From the NCBI RefSeq assembly GCF_043497005.1, contig NZ_JBIEKE010000002.1, positions 930,001-994,000 on the forward strand: a DNA stretch of 64,000 nt, written 5' to 3'. Numbering within the stretch: position 1 is the first letter of the stretch; every line of letters starts with the position of its first letter. The stretch comes from Halobacillus_A sp043497005 (GTDB lineage: Bacteria; Bacillota; Bacilli; Bacillales; Halobacillaceae). A program made the translations under genes and the position numbers. Shown in pieces: positions 25,788 to 34,465 of this stretch. The notes below the pieces were generated by a model. The model was given only the letters and a program-made list of their open reading frames with translations. It was not told the origin of the DNA and searched no databases.

Positions 25788-25951
25788 CCGAAGATTCCTG
25801 GGGGAACAGCATGAATCGACACTCCTTCAGGGAAGCGTTCTTTGCTTCCGAGGCTACTGAGGTCGTGCCCTACAATTTGACCGAGCGGAGTACATTCGCT
25901 TTCATAAAAACATCTGAACGGTTTTCTTAAAACCATTCGGATGTTTTTATG
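25788..25951 (-). repeat. Repeat with hairpin module and GC-rich module (copy 3)
   Basis: Read on the minus strand, a hairpin AAAAACATCCGAATGG...CCGTTCAGATG (25906-25948) precedes a degenerate GC-rich module (GGCACGACCTCAGTAGCCTC). This is the same order as in element E2. It lies downstream of, and co-oriented with, the broken membrane-protein gene at 26006. Confidence 0.75.
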
Positions 25952-26005
25952 ATTTATGCCTTTATAATGTGCTCCGGCATCAATCGTATTGATAGATGTG
26001 TCTGC

Positions 26006-26259
26006 TTACTCAGGACGAGGCAAGTATTTCGTATAATAAGCGGCTACGAAAAATAACACAAAAATGAGCACCCAACTGATTAACCCAACAAAATCAAATA
26101 AGTAAGCGAGTAATGAGAGGATAGGGATGGACAAAAAGACGCCGGGGCCACGTAACTTCTCGGTCCGCCTTTTGCATTCACGCTTTTTCTTTTCTTATAA
26201 ATAAAAATAATCGCTGCAGTGATGAGCAGGAGTGTTATACCCACCATGAAAAATTCCAT
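26006..26259 (-). pseudogene. Small two-TM membrane protein gene with a 1-nt frameshift
   Basis: From the ATG at 26259 the frame reads MEFFMVGITLLLITAAIIFI, one TM helix, then a basic stretch. The -1 frame continues with KRECKRRTEKLRGPGVFLSI and a second hydrophobic segment, then VAAYYTKYLPRPE and a stop at 26006. The switch falls in an A-rich tract (AAGAAAAGAAAAAGC, about 26180-26196), consistent with loss of one A. Joined, the product would be about 84 residues, with two or three hydrophobic segments. It could be a real mutation or a sequencing error. No family recognised. Confidence 0.65.
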
Positions 26260-26329
26260 TAATATCAACTTCTCCTCTCTTATTTTAAATACTAACAATA
26301 GAATCGGACACGCAGGGTATTATCGAAGT

Positions 26330-26470
26330 CAAACTGCGCACGATCCTGAGGGAACACCGGGAATCAAAACTCCCTTGGAAATCCGTGTATAAAAGAAACG
26401 ATGGTTAAAATCCTTTTTTGTCACATAAATAATCCGAACTGATTTCAATAAAATCGTTCGGATTATTTTG
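26330..26470 (-). repeat. Hairpin-module repeat (copy 4) with degenerate flank
   Basis: The minus strand reads AATAATCCGAACGATTTTAT then GAAATCAGTTCGGATTATTT (26470-26430), nearly identical to the core of E1. It starts about 25 nt after the UPF0182 stop codon and points the same way. Farther on (about 26340-26390) a weak GC-rich module remains. Confidence 0.8.
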
Positions 26471-26493
26471 TGAGTTATTCAGCCTCCTGCTGC

Positions 26494-29226
26494 TTATTCA
26501 TTTTCTGCTAAACGGTCTTCAATCTCAGCCATAATAGAACCAGCTTCTTCCCAATTACCACTGGAAAGAGCACTTTGATACTGCTCGAATAATCCTGAAA
26601 TTTCTTGTAAAATCTCTTCGGACTCTTGAATCGCTTCCCCACTCTCAGGTGGTGCTTCTTCTTCTAGTTCATCTTCATCAACTTCCACGTCCGGATCAAT
26701 TAAACTGAGCATCCGCTCGAGCGCTTGATCAAACGTCGGCTCCATAACAATTTCATCACCGTAAGCAAGAATCACCTGCTTCACTTCAGGTAATGAGGTC
26801 TCATTAGAAGATTCAATATAGATCGGCTCCGCGTACATTACGGTATCTTCAACCGGAATCGCAAGCAGGTTGCCGCGAATCACTTCTGAGCCGCCTTGAG
26901 ACCACAAGTTCAGCTGCTGAGAAATTGTGCTGTCCTGGTTAATACGGTTCTCAATTTGTTGAGGTCCATACACGTTACGCTGTTTCGGGAATTGATAGAC
27001 GAACGTTTCTCCATAATTTCCCCCATCATTTCGAACGCCCATCCAGGCAACCATATTTTGTCGGTTTCTCGGTGTGTAAGGAACCATTAACACAAATTCT
27101 TCCTCATCATATTCAGGAAGCTGCATCGTAATATAATATGGTTCCATTTCTATATCTTCGTTAAAATATTTTTCAGTTGGAAACTGCCAGTAATCTTCAC
27201 GGTTATAGAAAACTTCCAGGTTGGTCATATGATACGTTCCGTACATATCTGCTTGAATTTTAAATAAATCGATCGGGTAACGGAAGTGAGCTTGCACATC
27301 TTCTGGAATTTCCTCTGTAAACAGCTCAGGAAACATGAGGTCGTACGTTTGCAGTAAAGGATCTTCTGGATCTACAGCATAAAAGTTAACTTCACCCGTA
27401 TAGGCATCAATTTCCACCTTAACAGAGTTTCGAATATAGCTGTTATCCCCTTCATACGGTTCTGAGTAAGGATAACGTTCCGCTGTTAAGTAGGCATCAA
27501 GCATCCAGGCTAAACTGCCGTCTTCTCGCACGAAAATATATGGATCTTCATCATATTCAAAGAACGGCGCGATTCTTTCCACGCGATCCATAATGTTACG
27601 TGTTTCTAAAAACTGACTGTCACTAGAAAGTTGATCTGACACGAACATACGAAAAGATCCTTCATTGATTGAGAACAACAAACGATTGATGCCAGATAAC
27701 GGTATTCCCGTGTCCGCTTCATAGCGTGTAGACATATTTTCATCGCCTGCTGGATAATCAAATTCATCTACTTCACTATTGACGATGACATTACGAGAGT
27801 TTTCTTCGCCAAAGTAAATTTCAGGCCGGGTAATATCTATATCTCCTTCAGGCGGTAAATTCTGCAGCATGTACTCCGGCTGACCCTGAGAAGTAATTTC
27901 ATTCACATCACTCATCGCGACGCCGTACCCGTGTGTATACCTTAAATTTTGGTTCACCCACGTTTTAGATTGGGAGGGCAGATCAGAAGTATTCAGTTCT
28001 CTTGCCCCGAGGAAAACCTGCTGGTACTCTCCATCCACTTCATATCGGTCCACATCTATATCGTTGAACTGATAGTATGTTCGAAATGTCTGCAATTGAT
28101 TGTAAATGTCCAGAATAGGACGCGCATCATTTATTCTTACGTTATTAATGGTTAATTCATTTCGTTCAGTCATCGCTTCATCAAGTGATTGATTCCCAGG
28201 ATGCTCCCGTTCATCAATATCTTCCAGCTCATAAGCGGCGCGCGTAAAATCCAGATTATGCTGAAGATAAGGACTTTCTTTTGAAAATTCATTTGGGGAT
28301 ACGACGTAATTTTGTACAACGATCGACGCCCCTTGCGCTATAATCGCAATCCCGAAATAAGCAATTACCGGAATGAGCATAGATTTTAAGTTCCCACGAA
28401 TTAGTGAAATAATCATCCAAATCGCACCGATGACCGCTGTACCTGCCATAACATAAGAAGCAGGGATATTAACGATCGAATCTGTATAACTTAATCCGTG
28501 CACAACACTCTCCTGCACCATGTTGACTTGATTCGTCAGCAGCGTTTCGTAAGGTTCAAGCAAATGGGAGGCAGCCAGCAACAGTCCAATAACCCCTACT
28601 GTGGCCCCCATATGAACCTGAGCGAGCCGGCTGCGGCGGTACATATGAAAGGTAGAATAAAAACCCATTTCAACAAGCAGCAAAAAGATCGCTAATCCTA
28701 AAAGTGTGAAAACAGCAAACTGCAGGAATGGCAGTTGGAACATGTAAAAGGAAAGGTCCATGGAAAAGTGCGGATCCGTTTGTCCGAACGAGGCATGGTT
28801 AAGAAATTTTAACCACAGCTCCCACCCTACACCCTGCACGATGCTGCTCCCTACCAGCCCTACAAAGATCGCAAGACCAGCGACGGTCAGCCGGCTCCAT
28901 TTTTTCTCACGGATAAAAGCGGGCAGCTGAGTCGGGGTAAAATGAGTCATATAAGCTTTTCTAATCCAGGACAACGTAAAATACGTGCTGATAAAAAACA
29001 AGAAAAAGCCTATTAAACCTAGCAGCACTTTACTTCCTAATATCGTAATATACACATCTTTAAAACCGTGCGTATCCATCCATATGTAATCTGTAATCCA
29101 GTAGACGGACAGCCAGCCGATGAAAGCCAGGACCAATAAAACACCGATTAACTTACCGATGAACGAGCCCAACTTTTTCATCTTTCTAGCTGCTTCTGGG
29201 TTGATGTTTCTTGTTTGTTTATCCAA
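26494..29226 (-). CDS. UPF0182 family large membrane protein
   Basis: This 910-residue protein of family UPF0182 (PF03699) has seven TM segments in the first ~310 residues, then a long extracytoplasmic domain and a very acidic C-terminal tail (PDVEVDEDELEEEAPPESGE). The conserved stretch around GVGWELWLKFLNHASFGQTD and the repeated DPYIFVREDGSLAWMLDAYL fit the family. Its function is unknown. The TTG start at 29226 follows GGAGGAG. It is monocistronic; a hairpin repeat follows the stop codon. Confidence 0.93.
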   Translation of the reverse strand: MDKQTRNINPEAARKMKKLGSFIGKLIGVLLVLAFIGWLSVYWITDYIWMDTHGFKDVYITILGSKVLLGLIGFFLFFISTYFTLSWIRKAYMTHFTPTQLPAFIREKKWSRLTVAGLAIFVGLVGSSIVQGVGWELWLKFLNHASFGQTDPHFSMDLSFYMFQLPFLQFAVFTLLGLAIFLLLVEMGFYSTFHMYRRSRLAQVHMGATVGVIGLLLAASHLLEPYETLLTNQVNMVQESVVHGLSYTDSIVNIPASYVMAGTAVIGAIWMIISLIRGNLKSMLIPVIAYFGIAIIAQGASIVVQNYVVSPNEFSKESPYLQHNLDFTRAAYELEDIDEREHPGNQSLDEAMTERNELTINNVRINDARPILDIYNQLQTFRTYYQFNDIDVDRYEVDGEYQQVFLGARELNTSDLPSQSKTWVNQNLRYTHGYGVAMSDVNEITSQGQPEYMLQNLPPEGDIDITRPEIYFGEENSRNVIVNSEVDEFDYPAGDENMSTRYEADTGIPLSGINRLLFSINEGSFRMFVSDQLSSDSQFLETRNIMDRVERIAPFFEYDEDPYIFVREDGSLAWMLDAYLTAERYPYSEPYEGDNSYIRNSVKVEIDAYTGEVNFYAVDPEDPLLQTYDLMFPELFTEEIPEDVQAHFRYPIDLFKIQADMYGTYHMTNLEVFYNREDYWQFPTEKYFNEDIEMEPYYITMQLPEYDEEEFVLMVPYTPRNRQNMVAWMGVRNDGGNYGETFVYQFPKQRNVYGPQQIENRINQDSTISQQLNLWSQGGSEVIRGNLLAIPVEDTVMYAEPIYIESSNETSLPEVKQVILAYGDEIVMEPTFDQALERMLSLIDPDVEVDEDELEEEAPPESGEAIQESEEILQEISGLFEQYQSALSSGNWEEAGSIMAEIEDRLAENE

Positions 29227-29312
29227 TCTTCTCCTCCTCTGCGTTCATTCTCTCTACTTCTATACGAATGAACGATGCTTTTGTTTCATTTTTTGAGCCG
29301 GTTTGTTATAAT

Positions 29313-29984
29313 TCATAACCTTCTTTCACGTTCACCTGATTTTATATTTACATCCATTAATGAACTCTGCCCTCCAAAATGATCTGTCCGAGACGGCAGT
29401 GAAAACATTTCTTTTACCCAAATCGTTTCTTTTTCCCCCGCTTCAAGGGATATATGATGAGGACCTGCCTTATTCAATAATGTAAAAACATCTACAGGAA
29501 AGCCCTCATACCTTTCAGGCTGAAATTCCAATTCAAAATCCACCTCTTCCTGACTGTGGTTTTCAAAGTTCAACTCACATTCCGTTTCCAGCGTGGTCGA
29601 ATCAATCATTTCATACGAGCACTCACTATTCTCCTTGTCATAAGAGACCGCATATATACCAGAAGCTACCGTATGCTGTACACCTAAAATCGTTAGAGAA
29701 GGAACGAAACTTGAAATAATTAGAATAAGAAGAATCATACGTACCTTGTATTTATTAAACGCCTGTATCAGGATAACTACACCTACTATAAGCAGTACCA
29801 GCGGTATAAGGGCTAAGAAATTCATGGTCTCATTTTCAAAAAGTACATTAGACCGTTCATGAGGGTATGGAAAATTAATAAACATTGCGGCAAGCAAAAA
29901 GATTAAACCTAGATAAACCTTTCTTTTGTTTTCTACAATAATTTTTTCATCAACTCCTTGTCTGTTTTTAAAACACGTCTTCAA
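29313..29984 (-). CDS. Uncharacterised membrane protein
   Basis: The hydrophobic segments KVYLGLIFLLAAMFINF, MNFLALIPLVLLIVGVVILI and MILLILIISSFVPSLTIL are followed by a 110-residue extracytoplasmic part with two Cys in CSYEM...ECEL that could pair, and a beta-rich pattern. No family recognised. The start is unsettled: the in-frame TTG at 29984 lacks a ribosome site, while AAGGAGTTGATGAAAAAATT provides a good site and ATG in another frame, and one extra A would join it to the main frame. Confidence 0.6.
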   Translation of the reverse strand: MKTCFKNRQGVDEKIIVENKRKVYLGLIFLLAAMFINFPYPHERSNVLFENETMNFLALIPLVLLIVGVVILIQAFNKYKVRMILLILIISSFVPSLTILGVQHTVASGIYAVSYDKENSECSYEMIDSTTLETECELNFENHSQEEVDFELEFQPERYEGFPVDVFTLLNKAGPHHISLEAGEKETIWVKEMFSLPSRTDHFGGQSSLMDVNIKSGERERRL

Positions 29985-30013
29985 TAAAATTTATGTAACT
30001 GTCATCTGTTTCA

Positions 30014-30728
30014 TTAACTATCCTTTAGTTTTACAGCTTTTGTTACCATAAAGGTATTAATAAATGGGTCAAGCGGCCGGTTCCCGCCAAAATCATCTTC
30101 ATAAAAACCAGTAATCACAAATCCAGCCTCCACTTCTTTATCGGTTAAACCTGTTAAACTTGAAGAAGGGACAGAATGTTTAACCACTAGATTACCTTTC
30201 AGCTCTTCTTCTTCATCAAAGATAAATAAAAGAGGATTCGTAAACCCTGAAATAAGTGTGCCATTTGGTTTTAACACGCACGCGATAGGTTTCCTTCCAC
30301 ACTGGTAAAATTTGTTCCACAAATAAGTTCGAGACGGGATGGACAATTAGATCAAACGCTTCATTCTCAAAAAAGTGAAGATCGCTCATGTCCCCTTGAA
30401 TAGTTTCAATTGATAATCCATCTCTATTTGCTACATATTTATCCTGCTCCAGCTGAGCTTCTGAAATATCCACGACTACTACCTCAGCGCCAGCTGCTGC
30501 CAATATCGGCCCCTGCTGTCCTCCACCTGAGGCTAAACAAAGAACTTTCACTCCTTCTAATGAAGCAGGAAACCATTCTCTAGGCACAATTTTCTCAGTA
30601 GTTACCGTAATTTCCCAAGCTCCTCTTTTTGCTTTTTCAACAATATCTTCAGAGACAGGCATTGTGTAGGTTGCTTGATCTTTTACTTTTTTATCCCAGG
30701 CTGAGCGATTGTGATTAATTATTGTCAT
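30014..30728 (-). pseudogene. SAM-dependent methyltransferase, frameshifted by a 4-nt duplication
   Basis: The N-terminal frame (ATG 30728, AGGAG upstream) has the class I methyltransferase motif VLCLASGGGQQGPILAAAGA (motif I), VVVDISEAQLEQ (motif II) and GDMSDLHFFENEAFDLIVHP. The frame then runs out of homology at KETYRV; the expected LKPNGTLISGFTNP continues in another frame to the stop at 30014. At 30275-30282 CACG is repeated (CACGCACG), and removing one copy restores the frame to about 236 residues, a normal length for YcgJ/UbiE-like enzymes. The substrate is unknown. Either a recent pseudogene or an assembly error. Confidence 0.8.
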
Positions 30729-31140
30729 TTGAATGAACTCCTATCTTTTTTTATAATATATAAAATCCTTCATCTTAAGCGGCTTACTTAAACAGCTTAA
30801 ATATGAAGTTCCGGATCCGCTCATCTTTTTATTACTAGTTGATTCTCTATACATTTACTTCTACTCTGCGTGTTGAAATTCCTTTAAAGCCAACTGCATC
30901 TTTTGGTATTACCCAACTCGCCATTTATATTGCTAACTTAAAACCCTTACCGCAATTCGGCTTCGAGCTGAGGACCCCAAAGGTTTACAGGAATATTAAA
31001 AATATGCCAATGTGAAGTAATTCTTATTAGAAGTATCATTTTTTAAAAAAGGTGTGTTGATTGTTTACAAAAGGGGTATGAATGATATAGGTTTAGCCTC
31101 ATACTAAAACGAAATATGCCAGCAAAAGGAGGAAAAGCTC
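30729..31140. other. Intergenic region upstream of a membrane-protein gene
   Basis: About 410 nt without a credible gene. A possible promoter for the downstream gene is TTTACA...16 nt...TATAGG near 31065-31092. I see no repeat or riboswitch here. Confidence 0.45.
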
Positions 31141-32364
31141 TTGTCTACTCAACAATCTACTACTCATCCTCATAATGAAGAACACGAAAAAACCTATACA
31201 GAAGATGAGAGTTCACCTAAAGATGAGAAAACGATTATATTAGGCCTGGTCCCTGCACCCGAATTGGCAGAGAAATTCGCCTACAAGCTTGCGGATAACC
31301 TTCCAAATTTGTTAAATGATCACATTGATGAGCATATTGAATGGGAGATTAAAGTACTGACCGATCCTCTGACTGGCGGAACAGAAGATGCAGAGGAAAT
31401 CATGGAAAAAACCAATGAATTTAAAGAAGACCATAATTGGGATTATGCTATCTGCATCACCGACCTTCCCATTGTTTCAAAAGGCCGTATGGTGGTTGCT
31501 GAAGCTAGTAATGAACGAAAGACGGGCTTCATTTCGTTCCCTTCTCTGGGAGCATTTCCATTGCAGCGCCGTCTGCGTGAATCCATTTTTCAACTTACAA
31601 GTGAGATTCATTATGGAAGTCCAGCTCCTGAAGATAATAAAGAGGAAGAAAAGAAAACACGAAGCCAGATGCGTAAACAGCGTGAGACCGACCGTCTCGT
31701 AGGGAAAAGTCTGACCGAACGACTGTCTCCTATAGAGAAAACGCATTTTAGTGAAGACGAAGATGATAATGGCGTTCGTTTTTACAATAAGCATAAATCT
31801 ACAGGACGCATAAGACTTCTTTCGGGAATGGCATTAGCTAATAGTCCCTGGACCATATTTTCTTCATTCAAAAGTGTTATTGCAGTTGCCTTTGCGACTG
31901 GTTCTTATGGACTTATTTTCCCAACACTTTGGCAGCTTAGTGATGGGTACAGTATTTTACGATTTATCGCTTTAATGATCACAGCTATGATCGCGATGGT
32001 CGTCTGGATTATTGTGGCCCATAATTTATGGGAAAAACAAAACAGTGAGAGTTCGAAGTATTTAGTAACCCTTTATAATTCAGCTACCCTGCTCACTTTA
32101 TCAGTCGCCGTACTGTTTTACTATCTCGTTATTTTCGTACTTTTTCTTTTAGCAGTTATTCTTTTTGTTCCAGGAAACATACTTGAACAGACTTTAGGTC
32201 ATTCCCCGGGGGTTATCACTTACATTTTACTGGCCTGGCTTGCCAGTTCGGTTGCTACTTTAGCAGGCTCTTTAGGTGCCGGACTTGAAAGTGAAGAAAC
32301 GATTCTCAATGCTACTTATGGCTATCGTCAAAAGCGCCGCAGGCAGGAAAAGCAAGAAAATTAA
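31141..32364 (+). CDS. Uncharacterised membrane protein with N-terminal cytosolic domain
   Basis: This 407-residue protein begins with a TTG after AAAGGAGGAAAAGC. Residues 1-30 are acidic and disordered. Residues 31-165 form a globular alpha/beta domain (KTIILGLVPAPELAEKFAYK, NWDYAICITDLPIVSKGRM). A charged linker rich in Lys, Arg and Glu follows, then five TM helices (about 240-385) and a basic tail. Related proteins occur in bacilli without known function. The N-terminal domain looks like a ligand-binding or regulatory module; that is inference only. Confidence 0.75.
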   Translation: MSTQQSTTHPHNEEHEKTYTEDESSPKDEKTIILGLVPAPELAEKFAYKLADNLPNLLNDHIDEHIEWEIKVLTDPLTGGTEDAEEIMEKTNEFKEDHNWDYAICITDLPIVSKGRMVVAEASNERKTGFISFPSLGAFPLQRRLRESIFQLTSEIHYGSPAPEDNKEEEKKTRSQMRKQRETDRLVGKSLTERLSPIEKTHFSEDEDDNGVRFYNKHKSTGRIRLLSGMALANSPWTIFSSFKSVIAVAFATGSYGLIFPTLWQLSDGYSILRFIALMITAMIAMVVWIIVAHNLWEKQNSESSKYLVTLYNSATLLTLSVAVLFYYLVIFVLFLLAVILFVPGNILEQTLGHSPGVITYILLAWLASSVATLAGSLGAGLESEETILNATYGYRQKRRRQEKQEN

Positions 32365-32447
32365 GAGAAATAAGAGGAAGCAGTAAATACTGGGCTGAAT
32401 AGATGAAGGCCCTCCTGCACACGTTAATCAAAAAGGAGGTCCTTACC

Positions 32448-32633
32448 TTGAACATACAACGCGCCCAAGAGATTGCAGCTTCCCCCGTCATGGCAAACGT
32501 AACGTTCAATAATGCCCCCATCTACATTCAACATGTCGATGAGGAAAAACAAACAGCAAGAATTTACACGTTGAATAATCCAGAGAATGAGCTCGAAGTA
32601 TCTTTATCCGAAATACAAGAACAATTTCAGTAA
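32448..32633 (+). CDS. sspH: H-type small acid-soluble spore protein
   Basis: This 61-residue protein starts at TTG (32448) with AAAAGGAGG at nine nt; an ATG upstream would extend it through its own ribosome site. It begins MNIQRAQEIAASPVMANVTF and contains PIYIQHVDEEKQTARIYTL, the SspH family signature. SspH is a minor SASP made in the forespore late in sporulation, so this gene supports an endospore-forming host. Confidence 0.93.
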   Translation: MNIQRAQEIAASPVMANVTFNNAPIYIQHVDEEKQTARIYTLNNPENELEVSLSEIQEQFQ

Positions 32634-32689
32634 ACAGAAGAGTAAAGCAGTGATGTTATAGAACTAACATAAGTTTAATCACAGATGAT

Positions 32690-32960
32690 CAGGAGTCAAA
32701 GTGCGAAGATTCGTGTAGGAACAGCTCGAGTTGAAGATCCTTCGGGAAAGTGGTCTTTGCTTTCTGGGGAGTGTGTGGCCGTGCTCTTGGCAGGAGAAGT
32801 ATTTTGGAGTCCATTGATAAAAAGACCCTTGAAAGATAGAATTTAAAAAGCGGCCTGCGTGAAAATTACTTCCACGCAGGCCGCTTTTTATCTTTTAACA
32901 GGTATGTATCTTCTATTCCTTCCTACGTTTATCGGTTTATTTCACATTAGCTGTGAGGAG
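32690..32960. repeat. Repeat modules: GC-rich, GAAAGATAGAAT and TTTCACATTAG
   Basis: It contains a degenerate GC-rich module (about 32700-32810), GAAAGATAGAATTTAAAAAG (32831-32850, copy of 13654) and TTATTTCACATTAGCTGTGA (near 32940, copy of 13.7 and 20.27 kb). A strong hairpin lies inside it. No gene is seen between sspH and rlmN. Confidence 0.7.
32845..32889. terminator. Strong symmetric hairpin, likely bidirectional terminator
   Basis: A perfect 17-pair stem has arms AAAAAGCGGCCTGCGTG and CACGCAGGCCGCTTTTT. The A- and T-flanks allow termination in either direction; it lies downstream of sspH. Confidence 0.85.
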
Positions 32961-33119
32961 CATAATTTTTAACAAACGAATGAGTTTTAGGTAAATCTGA
33001 TGCTGCTGAGCGTTCGAAGGGACGTCCAGCGCTAGCCGAAGTTCCACTTAATTCATACCATTTTAGACATGGGTTTCGCCTCAAGATTTAGTTTTACTAT
33101 AGAGAAAACATATTAAGGC

Positions 33120-33148
33120 TTGTTTCTTGATTACAAATCCATTATGAT
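33120..33148 (+). promoter_or_regulatory. Promoter of rlmN
   Basis: TTGTTT (33120-33125), a 17-nt spacer and TATGAT (33143-33148) lie about 35 nt before the start codon. Confidence 0.6.
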
Positions 33149-33183
33149 GGGAATAGTGATTTTTTTTAAAGAGGAGCGTATCT

Positions 33184-34269
33184 ATGAAACGATCCATTTA
33201 CGGATTGACCTTTGAACAACTGACAGACTGGATTTTGGAGCACGGTGAGAAGAAGTTCCGTTCAAAGCAAGTATGGGACTGGCTTTACCAAAAACGGATT
33301 ACGGACTTTTCACAAATGAAGAATGTTAACCAATCCTGCATCGATCTTCTTAAGGAACACTTTACGATCGAAACGCTCAACGAAGAAATTAAGCAAGAAT
33401 CGAAAGACGGAACGGTTAAATTTCTATTCAAATTACATGATGGCAACGTCATTGAAACCGTATTGATGCGCTTTAACTATGGACTTTCCGTTTGTGTAAC
33501 GACGCAGGTAGGCTGTAATATCGGCTGTTCATTCTGCGCCAGCGGTGTGCTGCGTAAGAACCGCGACTTATCAAGCGGAGAAATTGTTGAGCAAATCATG
33601 CAAGTGCAGCAGCACCTTGACCAGCAGGGAAAAGATGAGCGGGTCAGCCATATTGTTGTAATGGGCATTGGTGAGCCATTCGATAATTATGAAAACTTAA
33701 TTGACTTCCTTAAAGTCGTGAATGATCAAAAAGGATTATCTATTGGTGCTCGTCACATTACCGTTTCTACAAGCGGCATCGCACCAAAAATGTACGAATT
33801 TGCTGATGAGGGGATCCAAATTAACCTTGCCCTGTCGATCCATGCGCCAAACAATAAACTTCGTACACAAATCATGAAAATTAATCGCGCATATCCATTA
33901 GAAAAGCTGATGCCTGCGATCGATTACTATTTAGAAAAAACAAACAGACGGATCACGTTTGAATATATTTTACTAAAAGATGTGAATGACCATAAGAAAG
34001 AAGCGGAAGAACTTGCGGATCTCCTTAAGGATAAACGCCATTTATCCTACGTGAACTTAATTCCGTACAACCCCGTGGCAGACAACCCTTATGAACGAAG
34101 TGAGAAAGAGTCCATTCTTACGTTCTACCAAACGTTAATGGACCGCGGCATTAAGTGTGGTGTTCGTACGGAACACGGTACTGATATCGATGCTGCATGC
34201 GGACAATTGAGAAGTAAACAAATTGAAAAAGAAAAAGCACGTAAAAAGAAAATACTGCAAGAGAACTAA
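33184..34269 (+). CDS. rlmN: 23S rRNA (adenine(2503)-C2)-methyltransferase
   Basis: This radical-SAM enzyme methylates A2503 of 23S rRNA and A37 of some tRNAs. The 361 residues hold the cluster motif CNIGCSFC (Cys 111, 115, 118), and the GIGEPFDNYENLI SAM-binding motif. GVRTEHGTDIDAACGQL near the C-terminus carries the conserved Cys that resolves the methyl intermediate. RlmN rather than Cfr is indicated by its housekeeping context and lack of resistance-type neighbours. The ATG at 33184 follows GAGGAGCG. It is monocistronic with a terminator. Confidence 0.96.
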   Translation: MKRSIYGLTFEQLTDWILEHGEKKFRSKQVWDWLYQKRITDFSQMKNVNQSCIDLLKEHFTIETLNEEIKQESKDGTVKFLFKLHDGNVIETVLMRFNYGLSVCVTTQVGCNIGCSFCASGVLRKNRDLSSGEIVEQIMQVQQHLDQQGKDERVSHIVVMGIGEPFDNYENLIDFLKVVNDQKGLSIGARHITVSTSGIAPKMYEFADEGIQINLALSIHAPNNKLRTQIMKINRAYPLEKLMPAIDYYLEKTNRRITFEYILLKDVNDHKKEAEELADLLKDKRHLSYVNLIPYNPVADNPYERSEKESILTFYQTLMDRGIKCGVRTEHGTDIDAACGQLRSKQIEKEKARKKKILQEN

Positions 34270-34300
34270 AAGCATGAGGCATATTGCCTTGTGCTTTCTT
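34268..34300 (+). terminator. Terminator of rlmN
   Basis: The arms AAAGCATGAGGC and GCCTTGTGCTTT (with two wobble or mismatched pairs) are followed by a T-rich tract. Confidence 0.75.
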
Positions 34301-34385
34301 ATTTATCTAAGACTTTTCATATCTTATGTGCTTTTTTTCATGGTATTATTTTGACGGATCGAGGACGTACCTTCGTTTTTACATA

Positions 34386-34426
34386 AATAAACCGAACGAC
34401 TCTCAGTAGAATCGTTCGGTTTATTA
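34386..34426 (-). repeat. Hairpin-module repeat (copy 6)
   Basis: The minus strand reads ATAAACCGAACGATTC...GTCGTTCGGTTTATT, about 40 nt after the stop of the carboxypeptidase gene and in the same direction. The preceding GTGAAACTGAATAATG matches the lead-in of the other copies. The arms carry compensatory changes (AACCGAAC/GTTCGGTT versus ATCCGAAC/GTTCGGAT), which supports selection for pairing. Confidence 0.8.
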
Positions 34427-34465
34427 TACACATTATTCAGTTTCACTCCCGCCTGGAATGCCCTT

